Part shown: positions 10,099 through 19,122 of the stretch, piece after piece
How the letters are laid out: every line of letters begins with the position of its first letter
Position numbering within the stretch: position 1 is the first letter of the stretch
From: Bryobacter sp.
GTDB lineage: Bacteria; Acidobacteriota; Terriglobia; Bryobacterales; Bryobacteraceae
Assembly (NCBI GenBank): GCA_022843625.1
Contig: JALHNH010000002.1
Location: 1-64,000 of the forward strand
Reading direction: 5' to 3'
Length of the DNA stretch: 64,000 nt
Made by a program: the position numbers and the translations under genes
The notes under the pieces: model-generated
Database searches by the model: none
The model's input: the letters and a program-made list of their open reading frames with translations, nothing else
What the model was told of the DNA's origin: nothing

Positions 10099-11532
10099 TT
10101 AGCGTTCTACTACCGTAGGAGGCTTTGGGACTTCAGGGGCTTTGGGTGGCTTAGGCATTGAGGTTTGCGTGCGGCTGCTCATGATGCCTCCGCGAGTTAC
10201 GGTCATGCTGCCGCGGCCGGTTTCGAGGCTAATCCTGGGACCACCATTGCTGCCACGGATTGAGCCGCCGCGATCATCCTCACGCCGGTCGAGAGGAGAG
10301 CCGAAGAGGTTATCCACTTCGCCGCGCCGGGTGATGGCTTCGAGATCGTATTTAGCATTTTCGGGAAGGTGCATCGTTACTGCGCCGCTGGAGGTCTTGG
10401 CGAGGATGGTAGAGAGCGTTGAGCTGCCTGGAGAGAGTTCGATGTCTCCGCGGTCGAGTTCAATATCGAGCGGGCTTGAGAAGCCGGTGATGCGAACGTC
10501 CTTTGAGCGGCTGCGCAACTTCATGGGCCCGAGGATGTCTTCTACTTCAAGGTCACCGTCGGAGAGGTGGGCGCGGCCTTTGAGGCCCTCGATGGTGAGG
10601 TTGGTTCTTTCGCTGACGAAGCGCAGGCCTTTGTCGATTCTGCGGAAGTCGATGTTGCCGGAGAACTGTCCTTCAACAACAGCCTGGCCTGCAATCTCGT
10701 CGAGTTCGATATCGTCTGCGCGTGAGCCCTTGATATCGACGTTACCCTTGACGCGAGTGAGTCGAACGACATCACTGCGGCGCAAGTCGATACGAACGTT
10801 ACCACCGATATCCTGGCCACGAACGCCAGCGTTTTCGGAGCGCACTTCAAAATTTCCGGTGATTTGAGTCACATCGAAGTCGCCATAGGTGCCGCGACAT
10901 TCGACAGAGGCACCTTTAGGGATGTGGACTTCCAGATCGGCGTCGACCCGGTTGTCGGTTGCAGCGCTTTCCTGATTGGTGCGGATGACGACCTGATCGC
11001 CCTGGACGACAACTTCGAGCTTCATACGCTCATTGATCCGGTCTGCTTCGCTCTTGTCGAGGCCCATGACAGATTTGTGTCCACTGACGCTGATTTCATC
11101 TTTGTCCGAGCCCACGAGACGGACATTGCCACGGCGGTTTTCTACGATGATCCGCGGGTTTTTGGTGCAGGCCACATTGGCGCTGACGGGATACTCGAAA
11201 GTTTCGCCGAAGATTTGCAGGCCACGCAGATTGACCCGGCCGGTGCGGATTCGATCTCTTGCGTCGAAGGCAAACCACATGCCGCTGGCAACGACGGAGA
11301 TGAAGATGATCAAGCCCCATTCGCCACCACTGACCCCGCGTTTCGGGAGAGGCTGATTGCGTGCGGCCAGAAAGGCAATTTCAGCCAATCGAACCACACC
11401 CCACAGAATCAACAGGTAAGGCCAGTAGTCGATCAATAAGCGCCAGGGCGAAAGGTCAGGCCGAAGGTTGTTGGCGAGGAAGAGGATACCGACACCAATC
11501 AAAACAATTGGGCCGACGAATGAATTTCTCAT
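10099..11532 (-). CDS. Membrane protein with DUF4097 beta-repeat region
   Basis: A 477-residue protein. Residues 1-60 are a LiaF-type membrane domain (VGPIVLIGVGILFLANN then YWPYLLILWGVVRL). A further helix near 75-95 is followed by a long DUF4097 region of repeated short beta strands (for example GNVRIDLRRSDVVRLTRVKG and GNVDIKGSRADDIELDEI), likely a right-handed beta helix outside the membrane. The tail is proline-rich. It is the last gene of a five-gene operon starting with an ECF sigma factor and overlaps the preceding small gene by ATGA. A role in envelope stress sensing is inferred from the LiaF likeness and sigma context. Confidence 0.8.
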   Translation of the reverse strand: MRNSFVGPIVLIGVGILFLANNLRPDLSPWRLLIDYWPYLLILWGVVRLAEIAFLAARNQPLPKRGVSGGEWGLIIFISVVASGMWFAFDARDRIRTGRVNLRGLQIFGETFEYPVSANVACTKNPRIIVENRRGNVRLVGSDKDEISVSGHKSVMGLDKSEADRINERMKLEVVVQGDQVVIRTNQESAATDNRVDADLEVHIPKGASVECRGTYGDFDVTQITGNFEVRSENAGVRGQDIGGNVRIDLRRSDVVRLTRVKGNVDIKGSRADDIELDEIAGQAVVEGQFSGNIDFRRIDKGLRFVSERTNLTIEGLKGRAHLSDGDLEVEDILGPMKLRSRSKDVRITGFSSPLDIELDRGDIELSPGSSTLSTILAKTSSGAVTMHLPENAKYDLEAITRRGEVDNLFGSPLDRREDDRGGSIRGSNGGPRISLETGRGSMTVTRGGIMSSRTQTSMPKPPKAPEVPKPPTVVER

Positions 11533-11708
11533 TGCTGTCCTCCTTTCATGTACTCAGCCAGTTTTAAAAGCCCAAACATGATGATGAGAATGGGCCAGGT
11601 ACGACTGAAGCGCAATCCACCGGCATGATCGATTGCGATGAGGGAACCGAGTGTAATCAGGATTACCGGGCCACGAATGGCGGAGAGAAGTCCAATGCTA
11701 GTCGGCAT
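11529..11708 (-). CDS. 59-residue LiaF-type membrane protein
   Basis: A short gene of 59 codons read on the minus strand from ATG at 11708 to TGA at 11529-11531. The protein has two hydrophobic segments, IRGPVILITLGSLIAIDHAG and WPILIIMFGLLKLAEYM. Both match the GPxxLIxxG...WPxLxIxxGxxxLxE pattern of its two neighbours, so it is a minimal copy of the LiaF TM domain. Its start overlaps the end of the upstream gene by 11 bases and its stop overlaps the downstream start (ATGA). A Shine-Dalgarno-like GGAGG lies upstream in the preceding gene. It is easily missed because of its size. Confidence 0.75.
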   Translation of the reverse strand: MPTSIGLLSAIRGPVILITLGSLIAIDHAGGLRFSRTWPILIIMFGLLKLAEYMKGGQQ

Positions 11709-12393
11709 TACGTGGGCCCTCCTTGACTGCTTCTACTGCCTGAAGGCGCTGCATCAGGAGGATGACCCCGGCGGCAATCATCAGGACGGGCCAGAAGCGA
11801 AGGATCTCATCGATGCGCAGGAGACCCAGATTGTCGAGCAGGAACATGAAGCCAAAACCGATCAGAAGAAATGGGCCGATTGGAAGCTTTTTCATGCTTG
11901 TAGGCAGATTTACCAATCCACTAAATTCGTCCACCGACTCACCGCGTTGCCGCTTCTGAGCCGTGTGGTAAGCCTCAAAAGGCATATAGAAATACCAGCC
12001 AGCTATGAGAAATCCAATGAGTGGAGCACCTGCGCCAGCCCGATCGACAATAGAGATCAACATCGCAAAAACGATAATGTGAAAGATCCCCTTAGCGTAT
12101 TGCTGATTGTAAATAGCACCGACGCCGGGAATCAGCCCGAGGACGAAGGCCCAACCAGGGGAGACGTCGGCATTGTTCTTTGGGACGCTCACCATGGGTT
12201 CCGCGTAAGGAGAAGCGGGTTCCGGCTTCAACTTCGTCTGTTCGGCGTAGTCTTTCGAGTAAAGGACGCCACTCACGTAGACTGCGTCGGCTGCGGTTAA
12301 AGCTTTCCCGGTTGCACGGCAGTAGCCGACAACAGGGGCGCTCGGGATTTGCGGTTGAGGTGTCTGATTTTCAGTATTCTCGGTGGGGTTCAT
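11698..12393 (-). CDS. Membrane protein with LiaF-type TM domain
   Basis: A 231-residue protein. Residues 25-60 carry a Cys-containing segment (VVGYCRATGKALTAADAVYV) reminiscent of the B-box-like region in many acidobacterial membrane proteins, but it has too few cysteines for a full zinc site. The middle has helices (WAFVLGLIPGVGAIYNQQYA and GAPLIGFLIAGWYF), and residues 175-220 are a LiaF-type domain (IGPFLLIGFGFMFLLDNLGL, then FWPVLMIAAGVILLM). It overlaps the anti-sigma gene by ATGA and is part of the same operon. Function unknown; membrane location is clear. Confidence 0.7.
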   Translation of the reverse strand: MNPTENTENQTPQPQIPSAPVVGYCRATGKALTAADAVYVSGVLYSKDYAEQTKLKPEPASPYAEPMVSVPKNNADVSPGWAFVLGLIPGVGAIYNQQYAKGIFHIIVFAMLISIVDRAGAGAPLIGFLIAGWYFYMPFEAYHTAQKRQRGESVDEFSGLVNLPTSMKKLPIGPFLLIGFGFMFLLDNLGLLRIDEILRFWPVLMIAAGVILLMQRLQAVEAVKEGPRNAD

Positions 12394-12968
12394 TTTGACT
12401 CTCCACTCTTCTTAGTGTTGGATTTTGCTGCTCCGGCCTGCTCCTCCGGTTCGCCCTTGATGTCATCAATGGCGGTCTGGACTTCGTAGACCAGCCGAAG
12501 GTTATCGTAGTACTTCACGAACTTGTCCCAGGTGCGGTGGGCGGAATCGTCAACGCTGCGCCACACTTTGACTGGGTCGAGGTCACTCGGTTTGATCTGT
12601 CGCACAGGGGCGACAAATTTGCCAAGCATCGAAAAACTCAAAATTGTCATCGCCATTCCCATGGCGAATCTGGGCTGGATCAGCGGTGCGAGCCAGCGTT
12701 TCATCCAATCCTGTTTGGCCATAGCCTCAAGCAGCGGTGCCTGTTTGGGGGTATGGAAAAGAATACGGGTAACCAGTTCTTTGGGAGCCTCAACCAACGC
12801 CGCCCGCTCCATGAAGTTCACCGCTCCGGTTACATCGGCTACCAGTTCCTGGCAGGCCGCGCACTGCGCCGTGTGTGCTTCAAACGCGACTTTGTTTTCG
12901 GCACTCAGCGTGCCGTCTACGTAGTCACAAAGCAATTCGTCGATCTGGAGGCAGTGTAGTTCGTTCAT
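12390..12968 (-). CDS. Zinc-finger anti-sigma factor
   Basis: A 192-residue protein with an N-terminal zf-HC2 domain: HCLQIDELLCDYVDGTL followed by FEAHTAQCAACQELV, giving the HxxxCxxC zinc site of RsrA/ChrR-type anti-sigma factors. One membrane helix lies near residues 95-120 (FAMGMAMTILSFSMLGKFVA), so the sigma-binding domain faces the cytoplasm. The gene begins directly after the stop of the ECF sigma gene with no gap. It should hold that sigma factor inactive until a membrane or redox signal releases it. Confidence 0.85.
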   Translation of the reverse strand: MNELHCLQIDELLCDYVDGTLSAENKVAFEAHTAQCAACQELVADVTGAVNFMERAALVEAPKELVTRILFHTPKQAPLLEAMAKQDWMKRWLAPLIQPRFAMGMAMTILSFSMLGKFVAPVRQIKPSDLDPVKVWRSVDDSAHRTWDKFVKYYDNLRLVYEVQTAIDDIKGEPEEQAGAAKSNTKKSGESK

Positions 12969-13643
12969 TTAGATCGTCACCTTCTGCCGCTTCAAAATCC
13001 GCGCAAGTTCTGCACGGCCCCGGTTTAACCGGCTTTTTACTGTTCCTTCGGGGACGCTCAGGGTGATGGCGATCTCCCGATATTCCATTTCCTGCAAGTC
13101 GCGCAAGATTACGGCTTCGCGTAATTCCGGGGAGAGCTTTTGAAGCGCTCCCTGAAGGAGTTCGCTGGCTTCACGGCCGGCGAGGAGTCCGTCGGTGCGG
13201 CCTCCAGCTAGCGAAGTTTCTTCGATCATCGGCAACTGTGTCTCGAGCGAATCGGTCATCCGCTCGCCTTTGGTTCTGCGGTAGTTGTCGATCAGGAGGT
13301 TGCGTGTCAGACGGGTGAGCCAAACCGAGAAGCTCCCCTCGCCAGAACGAAAACTGTGGAGTGTCTTGAAAATGCGCAAGAACACATCCTGCGTCAGATC
13401 CTGGGCCTCTTCGTCTTTACCGACGAAACGGTAGCAAATGGCATAAACGCGCCTTGTATGGACTTTGACCAGGTCTTCCCAGGATCCCTGATCTCCTTCC
13501 AGGCAACGCTCAACCAGTATTGAATCGGCGTCCAATGAGGCTTCCCAACGAGAGTTTTGAGAGAGTGACTGTCCTGTTCCAGCCTGAAAAAGCGGCGGCA
13601 TCCAGTGGTTGGCGGCTGCGGTGCTGTTGGTCAGGTGGATCAT
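12969..13643 (-). CDS. ECF-family RNA polymerase sigma factor
   Basis: A 224-residue ECF sigma factor. Region 2 is at residues about 55-120 (YAICYRFVGKDEEAQDLTQD, FSVWLTRLTRNLLIDNYRR), region 4 at about 165-215 (LSPELREAVILRDLQEMEYR, VPEGTVKSRLNRGRAELARI). The linker is intact. The N-terminus is about 40 residues longer than usual, so the true start may be an internal ATG such as codon 15 (13601). Only 35 bases separate it from the divergent flippase-like gene. It heads a tight operon with its anti-sigma factor. Confidence 0.9.
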   Translation of the reverse strand: MIHLTNSTAAANHWMPPLFQAGTGQSLSQNSRWEASLDADSILVERCLEGDQGSWEDLVKVHTRRVYAICYRFVGKDEEAQDLTQDVFLRIFKTLHSFRSGEGSFSVWLTRLTRNLLIDNYRRTKGERMTDSLETQLPMIEETSLAGGRTDGLLAGREASELLQGALQKLSPELREAVILRDLQEMEYREIAITLSVPEGTVKSRLNRGRAELARILKRQKVTI

Positions 13644-13678
13644 GAAATGTCTTCCGATAAGAGAAACGAGGTTTTATC

Positions 13679-14773
13679 ATGATAAGTTCACACGTGGGAA
13701 CAAATTCTTCAAAGTCTTCTCGACCGGCAGCAACAGGGCCGAAGATCCCCTGGGTGGCATTGCTCGTTCTGTTGGTAGTCGGATTCATTCTTTACCGGGC
13801 GGCGACCGGGTCTGAGGGCTTCGATTGGGGCCGTTTCAGCAGCACTCTCAAGTCCCTGGATCCGAAATTTGCCGCTCTAGCTATCTTATTCATAATACTC
13901 AGTTATTTTGGCCGTGCGATTCGTTGGGAGATCATGATTCGTCCGCTGGGGCCCACTCCTTCAATTTGGCGCCTCTTTGTTGGTACTGCAATTGGGTTTA
14001 CTGCCATTGTTTTGCTGGGAAGGCCGGGCGAGTTTGTTCGTCCGTGGTGGATTGGGCGTGAATCAAAAACCGCTTTTTCTTCGCAGTTGGCGGTTTGGCT
14101 CTTTGAGAGAATCTACGATCTTTTAGTGGTAATTCTATTTTTTGGCTATGGCTTAATTCATTTAGCGCGTAGCGGGGTCATTGCGAAGGCAGGGCCTGAG
14201 CTTCGGCTGGTTGTTGCCAGCGGAGGAACACTTGCATTGATCGGGGCCGGGCTTTGTCTGGTGTTTATTTTCGCTCTGCGCTTCCTGAATGAATCACAGC
14301 GTGCATCTCTAGTGGGGCTTGTGGAGCGGCTGCCTGAAGTAGTGGCAAGCCGGCTGCGCCCGCTGGCTGCGAATTTCTTAGTTGGTGCAGCCGCTTGCTG
14401 CGACCCGCGCTTGCAGTGGCTTGTGTTCTTGTATACCTTCGTCGAATGGGTTGTAATCGCTGGCGTTTACTGGGCGCTTTTTCAGGCCTTCCCGGTGACC
14501 CGAATGCTGACAGTCGAAGATGTGATCGCCGTTGTTGGACTGGTGAGCTTTGGAGCTGTAGTGCAATTGCCAGGAATTGGAGGCGGAATGCAGGTGGCGG
14601 CGATCGCTGTGCTTACGCAGCTTTTTGGTCTAGGGTTTGAGGAGGCCAGTTCTCTGGCGATACTGCTTTGGGTGATCTCATTTACCTTGATCGTGCCTCT
14701 TGGAATAGCCCTCGCGCTGCGTGAGGGGCTGAGCTTTACGAAATTACGCGATATCGAAAAGGAGAGTGACTGA
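13679..14773 (+). CDS. Flippase-like membrane protein (LPG synthase TM family)
   Basis: A 364-residue protein with about eight membrane helices and the pattern of the lysylphosphatidylglycerol-synthase TM/UPF0104 family: GRAIRWEIMIRPLG near 75, a glycine-rich GRPGEFVRPWWIG at about 118-130, and SFGAVVQLPGIGGGMQVAAI near 287-306. Such proteins are thought to flip lipids or take part in lipid and glycan export. The aminoacyl-transferase domain of MprF is absent. The start ATG at 13679 is divergent to the sigma gene, and nrdR follows two bases after the stop. Confidence 0.8.
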   Translation: MISSHVGTNSSKSSRPAATGPKIPWVALLVLLVVGFILYRAATGSEGFDWGRFSSTLKSLDPKFAALAILFIILSYFGRAIRWEIMIRPLGPTPSIWRLFVGTAIGFTAIVLLGRPGEFVRPWWIGRESKTAFSSQLAVWLFERIYDLLVVILFFGYGLIHLARSGVIAKAGPELRLVVASGGTLALIGAGLCLVFIFALRFLNESQRASLVGLVERLPEVVASRLRPLAANFLVGAAACCDPRLQWLVFLYTFVEWVVIAGVYWALFQAFPVTRMLTVEDVIAVVGLVSFGAVVQLPGIGGGMQVAAIAVLTQLFGLGFEEASSLAILLWVISFTLIVPLGIALALREGLSFTKLRDIEKESD

Positions 14774-14775
14774 GA

Positions 14776-15240
14776 ATGCTCTGCCCCTTTTGTGCCCATA
14801 TGGAAGATAAGGTGATTGACTCGCGCGAGTCCAAGGAAGGGAACAATATCCGCCGGAGGCGTGAGTGTCTGGCATGCCAAAAACGCTTTACTACCTATGA
14901 GCGGATCGAAGAGATTCCATTCATGGTGGTGAAGAAGGATGGCCGCCGCGAGCGGTTTGACCGTCAGAAGATTTTGAATGGCCTGCTCAAGGCATGCGAA
15001 AAACGACCAATCCCGATTCCCAAACTGGCGGAATTGGTCGATCAGGTAGAGAACGAGATGATGAATGAGCCGGAGCGTGAATTGAGTTCAACCGCCATCG
15101 GCGAGATCCTGATCAGCAAGCTGAAGGAGTTGGACAAGATCGCTTACGTCCGCTTTGCCAGTGTTTACAGAGACTTCCAGGATGAGGAAGCGTTTTTCAA
15201 CGAAATCCGGAGGTTGATCAAGGACAAAGGAAGAGGGTAG
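14776..15240 (+). CDS. nrdR: Transcriptional repressor NrdR
   Basis: A 154-residue NrdR, the usual length. The N-terminal zinc ribbon has CPFC at residues 3-6 and CLAC at about 34-37 around the DSRESKEGNNIRRRRE segment. An ATP-cone follows from about residue 48 (VVKKDGRRERFDRQKI). It senses dATP/ATP and represses ribonucleotide reductase genes; no nrd gene is in the window. It follows the flippase-like gene by two bases and precedes rpoD. Confidence 0.97.
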   Translation: MLCPFCAHMEDKVIDSRESKEGNNIRRRRECLACQKRFTTYERIEEIPFMVVKKDGRRERFDRQKILNGLLKACEKRPIPIPKLAELVDQVENEMMNEPERELSSTAIGEILISKLKELDKIAYVRFASVYRDFQDEEAFFNEIRRLIKDKGRG

Positions 15241-15321
15241 AAAGTGTAACTATTTCAAAGATCAAGCATCAATTGAAATAGACGGTTAACAATCGGGAAA
15301 TTCGATGTTAAACTGAACTGG

Positions 15322-15350
15322 ATGACCTTGTCTTAACGCCGTGCTATACC
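15322..15350 (+). promoter_or_regulatory. Candidate sigma-70 promoter of rpoD
   Basis: ATGACC at 15322-15327 and TATACC at 15345-15350 are separated by 17 bases and each match the sigma-70 consensus at 4 of 6 positions. It lies about 120 bases before the rpoD start in the 232-base gap after nrdR. No other element stands out in that gap. This is a consensus match only. Confidence 0.3.
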
Positions 15351-15472
15351 CAATTTCGCCGGCTGGGAACGCCACCCACCACAAAAGTCATTCAAAATCA
15401 ATAATTTACAACAAAAATAGAGGCCTATACCAGGGTCTCAGCATTCGTGTGTCGATGGTGAGGTGAGCAGCA

Positions 15473-17011
15473 GTGGATACGTTTGACGATCAATTTGCAG
15501 TAGAAGAAGCCCCAGAAGCTTTAGGGTTAGCCTTTGACGAGGAGCCCAATTTTTTTCCGCCCGAAAGTGCGGAAGAAGAAGAAGACGACGGCCAGCCACA
15601 ACAAGAAGAATCCATATATACGGACGACCCTGTTCGCGTTTATTTGCGCGAAATGGGTGCCGTGCCCCTTCTCACCCGTGAGGGTGAGGTAACACTTGCC
15701 CGGAAGATGGAACGTGGCAAGATTCGTGCGCACAAAGCACTGAGCCGTTCTCCTTTGGTCCACCAGATGGTGATCAACCTGATGGAAGAAGCCAAGAGAG
15801 GTCAAACTGATCTTGATGAAATTGTCGACCTCGGGGTTGACATTGAAGAAGGAGCGGCAGCGCAGGAACGGAAAGCCAAGATTGTACTCGAACAATTCAA
15901 TCAGGTATTTCAACTTGAGAAGAAGCTTGGGCCGCTGTTTGACAAGTACGAAGCTGCTCCAGCGATCAATAAAAAGCTGAAGAAGAAGGCCCTGGGCAAA
16001 TACAACCGCGCGCGAATCGATCTCTCGATCGGTATCCGTGCGATTCCCTGGAATATCCATCGCTGGAAGCAATTCACCAAGAACCTGGAGCACGCTGTTG
16101 AGGAGATGAACCATCTCTCGATGGAACTGGAAAAGCTGGAGGCTGGTAAGCAGACTCCGACGATTCAGACGCGTGTCCGTGAGTTAAAGCGTGAAGTGAA
16201 GAAGCGCGAGCAGATTGCTGCCGCCTCAATTGCCGAACTACGGATCTCGCTCCACAACATTCGCAACGGTGAGAGTGAAGCTGAACGGGCCAAGAAAGAT
16301 CTGGTTGAAGCGAATCTCCGTCTCGTCGTCAGCGTAGCCAAGAAGTATGTCAACCGCGGATTGCATCTTTTGGATTTGATCCAGGAAGGCAATATCGGTC
16401 TGATGCGTGCAGCGGACAAGTTTGAATATCGCCGTGGCTACAAGTTTTCGACGTACGCTACATGGTGGATTCGTCAGGCAATCACTCGCGCCATCGCCGA
16501 CCAGAGCCGCACGATTCGAATCCCCGTTCACATGAACGAGAGCATGAACAAGTTTTTGCGAGCTACTCGTGAGCTGGAAAAAGAACTGGGCCGTGCTCCG
16601 ACCAACGAAGAGATTGCTCGTCGTATGGACATTCCGGTAGAGAAGGTTCAGAAGCTGAAGACCATCTCTCGCGATCCAGTCTCGCTTGAGACGCCGGTAG
16701 GGCGTGATGGGGAATCTGCTCTCGGTGACCTGATCGAGGATCGCTGGGTTGGCTCACCCGTTGATGCCGTGATCGACGCTAATGTACGGGAAGAGACAGC
16801 GAACATCCTCAAAACCTTGTCACCCAAGGAAGAAAAGGTAATTCGCCTGCGCTTCGGTATTGGCTGCGAACGTGAGCACACGCTCGAAGAGATTGGCCAG
16901 GAATTTGACGTGACTCGCGAGCGGATCCGTCAGATTGAGGCTAAGGCATTGAGACAACTGCGAAGCCCCGAGCGTGCCCGTCATCTGAGAGCACTGCTGG
17001 CAGCTCGCTAG
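15473..17011 (+). CDS. rpoD: RNA polymerase primary sigma factor (sigma-70)
   Basis: A 512-residue primary sigma factor. Region 1.2 starts at [11 protein letters not shown] (about 46-56) and an acidic stretch precedes it. Region 2 includes [20 protein letters not shown] and [20 protein letters not shown] (about 300-345). Region 3 follows with [17 protein letters not shown], and region 4 ends with [21 protein letters not shown] non-conserved insert lies between 1.2 and 2. The start is GTG at 15473 with AGGTGAG upstream; an ATG 18 bases earlier is closed by an in-frame stop. It stands near the end of the nrdR side of the region and ends 16 bases before a convergent gene. Confidence 0.97.
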   Translation: MDTFDDQFAVEEAPEALGLAFDEEPNFFPPESAEEEEDDGQPQQEESIYTDDPVRVYLREMGAVPLLTREGEVTLARKMERGKIRAHKALSRSPLVHQMVINLMEEAKRGQTDLDEIVDLGVDIEEGAAAQERKAKIVLEQFNQVFQLEKKLGPLFDKYEAAPAINKKLKKKALGKYNRARIDLSIGIRAIPWNIHRWKQFTKNLEHAVEEMNHLSMELEKLEAGKQTPTIQTRVRELKREVKKREQIAAASIAELRISLHNIRNGESEAERAKKDLVEANLRLVVSVAKKYVNRGLHLLDLIQEGNIGLMRAADKFEYRRGYKFSTYATWWIRQAITRAIADQSRTIRIPVHMNESMNKFLRATRELEKELGRAPTNEEIARRMDIPVEKVQKLKTISRDPVSLETPVGRDGESALGDLIEDRWVGSPVDAVIDANVREETANILKTLSPKEEKVIRLRFGIGCEREHTLEEIGQEFDVTRERIRQIEAKALRQLRSPERARHLRALLAAR

Positions 17012-17027
17012 TTTGGCAGCCCGCTAG

Positions 17028-17756
17028 TTAAGCTCCAAAAGACTTCAGGATTTTATTGGCCTCGGCTTCTGCCGAGGCCAATCTGTCTTTGGCGGTGGAA
17101 TAATTTTTCTGCTCTATCAGGCGTTTTGCGTCTTCGAGCTTCAGCTTCATTCTGGTAAGCCCGCTGACGACTTCCGCCCGGACGGAGAGGCCCTGGCTTG
17201 CCATTGAGCGCCGCATGGTTTCGGCGGTGACTTCAGCCGAGCTTGCCGTTGCGCTCACGCTGATGTAGCGCTCCATGATCGTGTCGTATTCCTTCTGGCT
17301 TGCGGCATCGAGGGTGGACCAATCGAGCTTTGGCAACTCGGGCATTCTAGCTTCGACTACTTCCACGCTTTTTCTGATTTCTTGCAGCTCGCCACGAATC
17401 TGGTTGTCCATAGGGAACTGGTTCAGCAGCAGGTAGGCGTTGCGGTAATTGAGCCAGGCCATTTGCGGGTTGGATTCCAAGCCGCCAATTTGCCTGTAGA
17501 GACCAGACATCGCCAAGCCTAAATTGCGATTTCCACCGGCCATTCCCTGGACGCCATTGAGGTATCCGCGCAGGCGTGGATTCACGACACCACCCTGACG
17601 GAGGCTGCCCGAGATTTGGCTGAGATTGTGCTGCAACTGGTCTGGGCGCGGCCTGCCCTGGGCCTCAAATTGGGTAAGCAACCCATCGAGGCCCCCGGTT
17701 TGAGCCAAGAGGCCCATTGTCAGAGCCAGAACGCTAATTGATCCTTTTAGCCACAT
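17028..17756 (-). CDS. Secreted helical protein sharing a tail with the nearby kinase
   Basis: A 242-residue protein with a signal peptide (MWLKGSISVLALTMGLLAQ). The body is helical and no known domain is recognised. The last 80 residues align without gaps to the last 80 residues of the kinase encoded at 19123-20790, with about 24 identities by hand count, including MKLKLEDAK against MKLNLEQAK and AEAEANKILKSFG against AEAQAARVSKEFG. Its start lies 23 bases inside the end of the CsgG-like gene, so they are translationally coupled. It is probably periplasmic. Function unknown. Confidence 0.7.
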   Translation of the reverse strand: MWLKGSISVLALTMGLLAQTGGLDGLLTQFEAQGRPRPDQLQHNLSQISGSLRQGGVVNPRLRGYLNGVQGMAGGNRNLGLAMSGLYRQIGGLESNPQMAWLNYRNAYLLLNQFPMDNQIRGELQEIRKSVEVVEARMPELPKLDWSTLDAASQKEYDTIMERYISVSATASSAEVTAETMRRSMASQGLSVRAEVVSGLTRMKLKLEDAKRLIEQKNYSTAKDRLASAEAEANKILKSFGA

Positions 17757-19092
17757 AACCCACCTTCGGCATAGACGAACCGTTGAAGTAAGCGATCGAG
17801 ATTTTGTCGCGGACTTCCATTACCATCAATTCACCGACCTTCTCAACCTGAAGGTCGAGCACTTCGCCTGTAGAAGGATCCTTGATTTCTTTGATGATGC
17901 GTGAGACTTCGAAGCGATCACACTGTTGAACGCCATCATTGCCGCCGGCGGCGAGATAGATTTTGTTACCAGCAATTTCGGCGATCTTCGCTTCAACTTC
18001 ACTGGATTTGGGAGCGATCTGTTGTTCTTTGGAATTGGCGATTTCTGCCAGTTTGTTGACGCAATCGACGGTGGCTTCACCGATGACGGTTTCGAGGAAG
18101 TTGGAACTGCTCATGTCAGCGCCACCGGCGCCACCGGCGCCGCCCTTGAAGCCTGCAACGCCAAAGCCATTTGAGGTGCGTTTGGATTCCCCCCGTGCTT
18201 CGCCTACAGCAATAACTTCACTGGATTCGGCATCAATGAGCCGGTAGCTGATTTCAACAATGGCTTTGTCGGACTTTTTGCCAACGCTGATACCGCCCAA
18301 AACTCCACCGAGTCTGCCGCCTGTAGCGGCTCCGGCGTTGACGCGGTTGTTACGGGTGTCTGTGCCGAAGACGGTAATGGTGCCCATCAGGATGGCGTCG
18401 GCGCCGATCACGCGGCCGATTTTGGCGTTGGTGCCCTGCTTGACGCGGTTGGAGGCACCGAGGTCCTGCTCTGAAAGAACCTTCTGCAGCTTTTGCCGCT
18501 CTACGATTCTGTATTTGCCGTCCTGTGCGAGGCGCTTGGTGAAGAGGGCGAGGATGCCTTTGCCCACATTGACCTGAGTGCCAAAGATCGCAGCCACCGC
18601 TGTGGTGACAGTTCCGTAATCGAATTCATCGATGGCCAGGACTCGCTTGGAGTTGGCAACGGGCTTGCTACAGGAAAGGGTGGAAAAGTCTGTGTTAATG
18701 CTGGGCGCTGCGGCGGGCGCTGGTGCTGCAACTCTTGCCGGAGCGGACGTTGGTGCTGCTGCTGCCGGAGCACCAGTCAACGCTGCAAATACGGCATCGC
18801 TGGCGCCAGCCTGTTTGAGTTTGATGTAATCATCCGGGGTCGGGTTTAATTTGCCCGCGCCCTGGATTGCGCTCAAGACGGCAGACTCAGGCAGCTTCAT
18901 CTCAATCATCTGAATAATCTTGCCCAGTGGGTTGGCTGCTGTTTTTTGGGCTGTTTTTACTGCCGCCTTCGGGGCCGCAGTGGCTGCCGCTGGTGCCGCA
19001 GGGGCAGATTTCTTGACTGCAGCCGGGGTGGGGGTCTGACCGTGCAGTGATGCCACGCTCAGGGTCAGGATCAGTGCAATTTGCGAACGCAT
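17734..19092 (-). CDS. CsgG-like secreted protein
   Basis: A 452-residue protein with a signal peptide (MRSQIALILTLSVASLHGQT) and an Ala/Pro/Lys-rich linker to about residue 130. A CsgG-type domain spans about 150-345: RVLAIDEFDYGTVTTAV, LFTKRLAQDGKYRIVERQ, GRVIGADAILMGTITVFG and KAIVEISYRLIDAESSEVIA. CsgG and LpoB-like proteins of this fold sit at the outer membrane or periplasm. No lipobox cysteine is evident at the signal-peptide end. The C-terminal 100 residues contain a short beta-rich unit (KIYLAAGGNDGVQQCDRFEV). It lies between a Ser/Thr kinase and a secreted protein in one operon. Confidence 0.75.
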   Translation of the reverse strand: MRSQIALILTLSVASLHGQTPTPAAVKKSAPAAPAAATAAPKAAVKTAQKTAANPLGKIIQMIEMKLPESAVLSAIQGAGKLNPTPDDYIKLKQAGASDAVFAALTGAPAAAAPTSAPARVAAPAPAAAPSINTDFSTLSCSKPVANSKRVLAIDEFDYGTVTTAVAAIFGTQVNVGKGILALFTKRLAQDGKYRIVERQKLQKVLSEQDLGASNRVKQGTNAKIGRVIGADAILMGTITVFGTDTRNNRVNAGAATGGRLGGVLGGISVGKKSDKAIVEISYRLIDAESSEVIAVGEARGESKRTSNGFGVAGFKGGAGGAGGADMSSSNFLETVIGEATVDCVNKLAEIANSKEQQIAPKSSEVEAKIAEIAGNKIYLAAGGNDGVQQCDRFEVSRIIKEIKDPSTGEVLDLQVEKVGELMVMEVRDKISIAYFNGSSMPKVGYVAKRIN

Positions 19093-19122
19093 TCAATTCT
19101 CTCCTTAAACTCTCAACTAATA

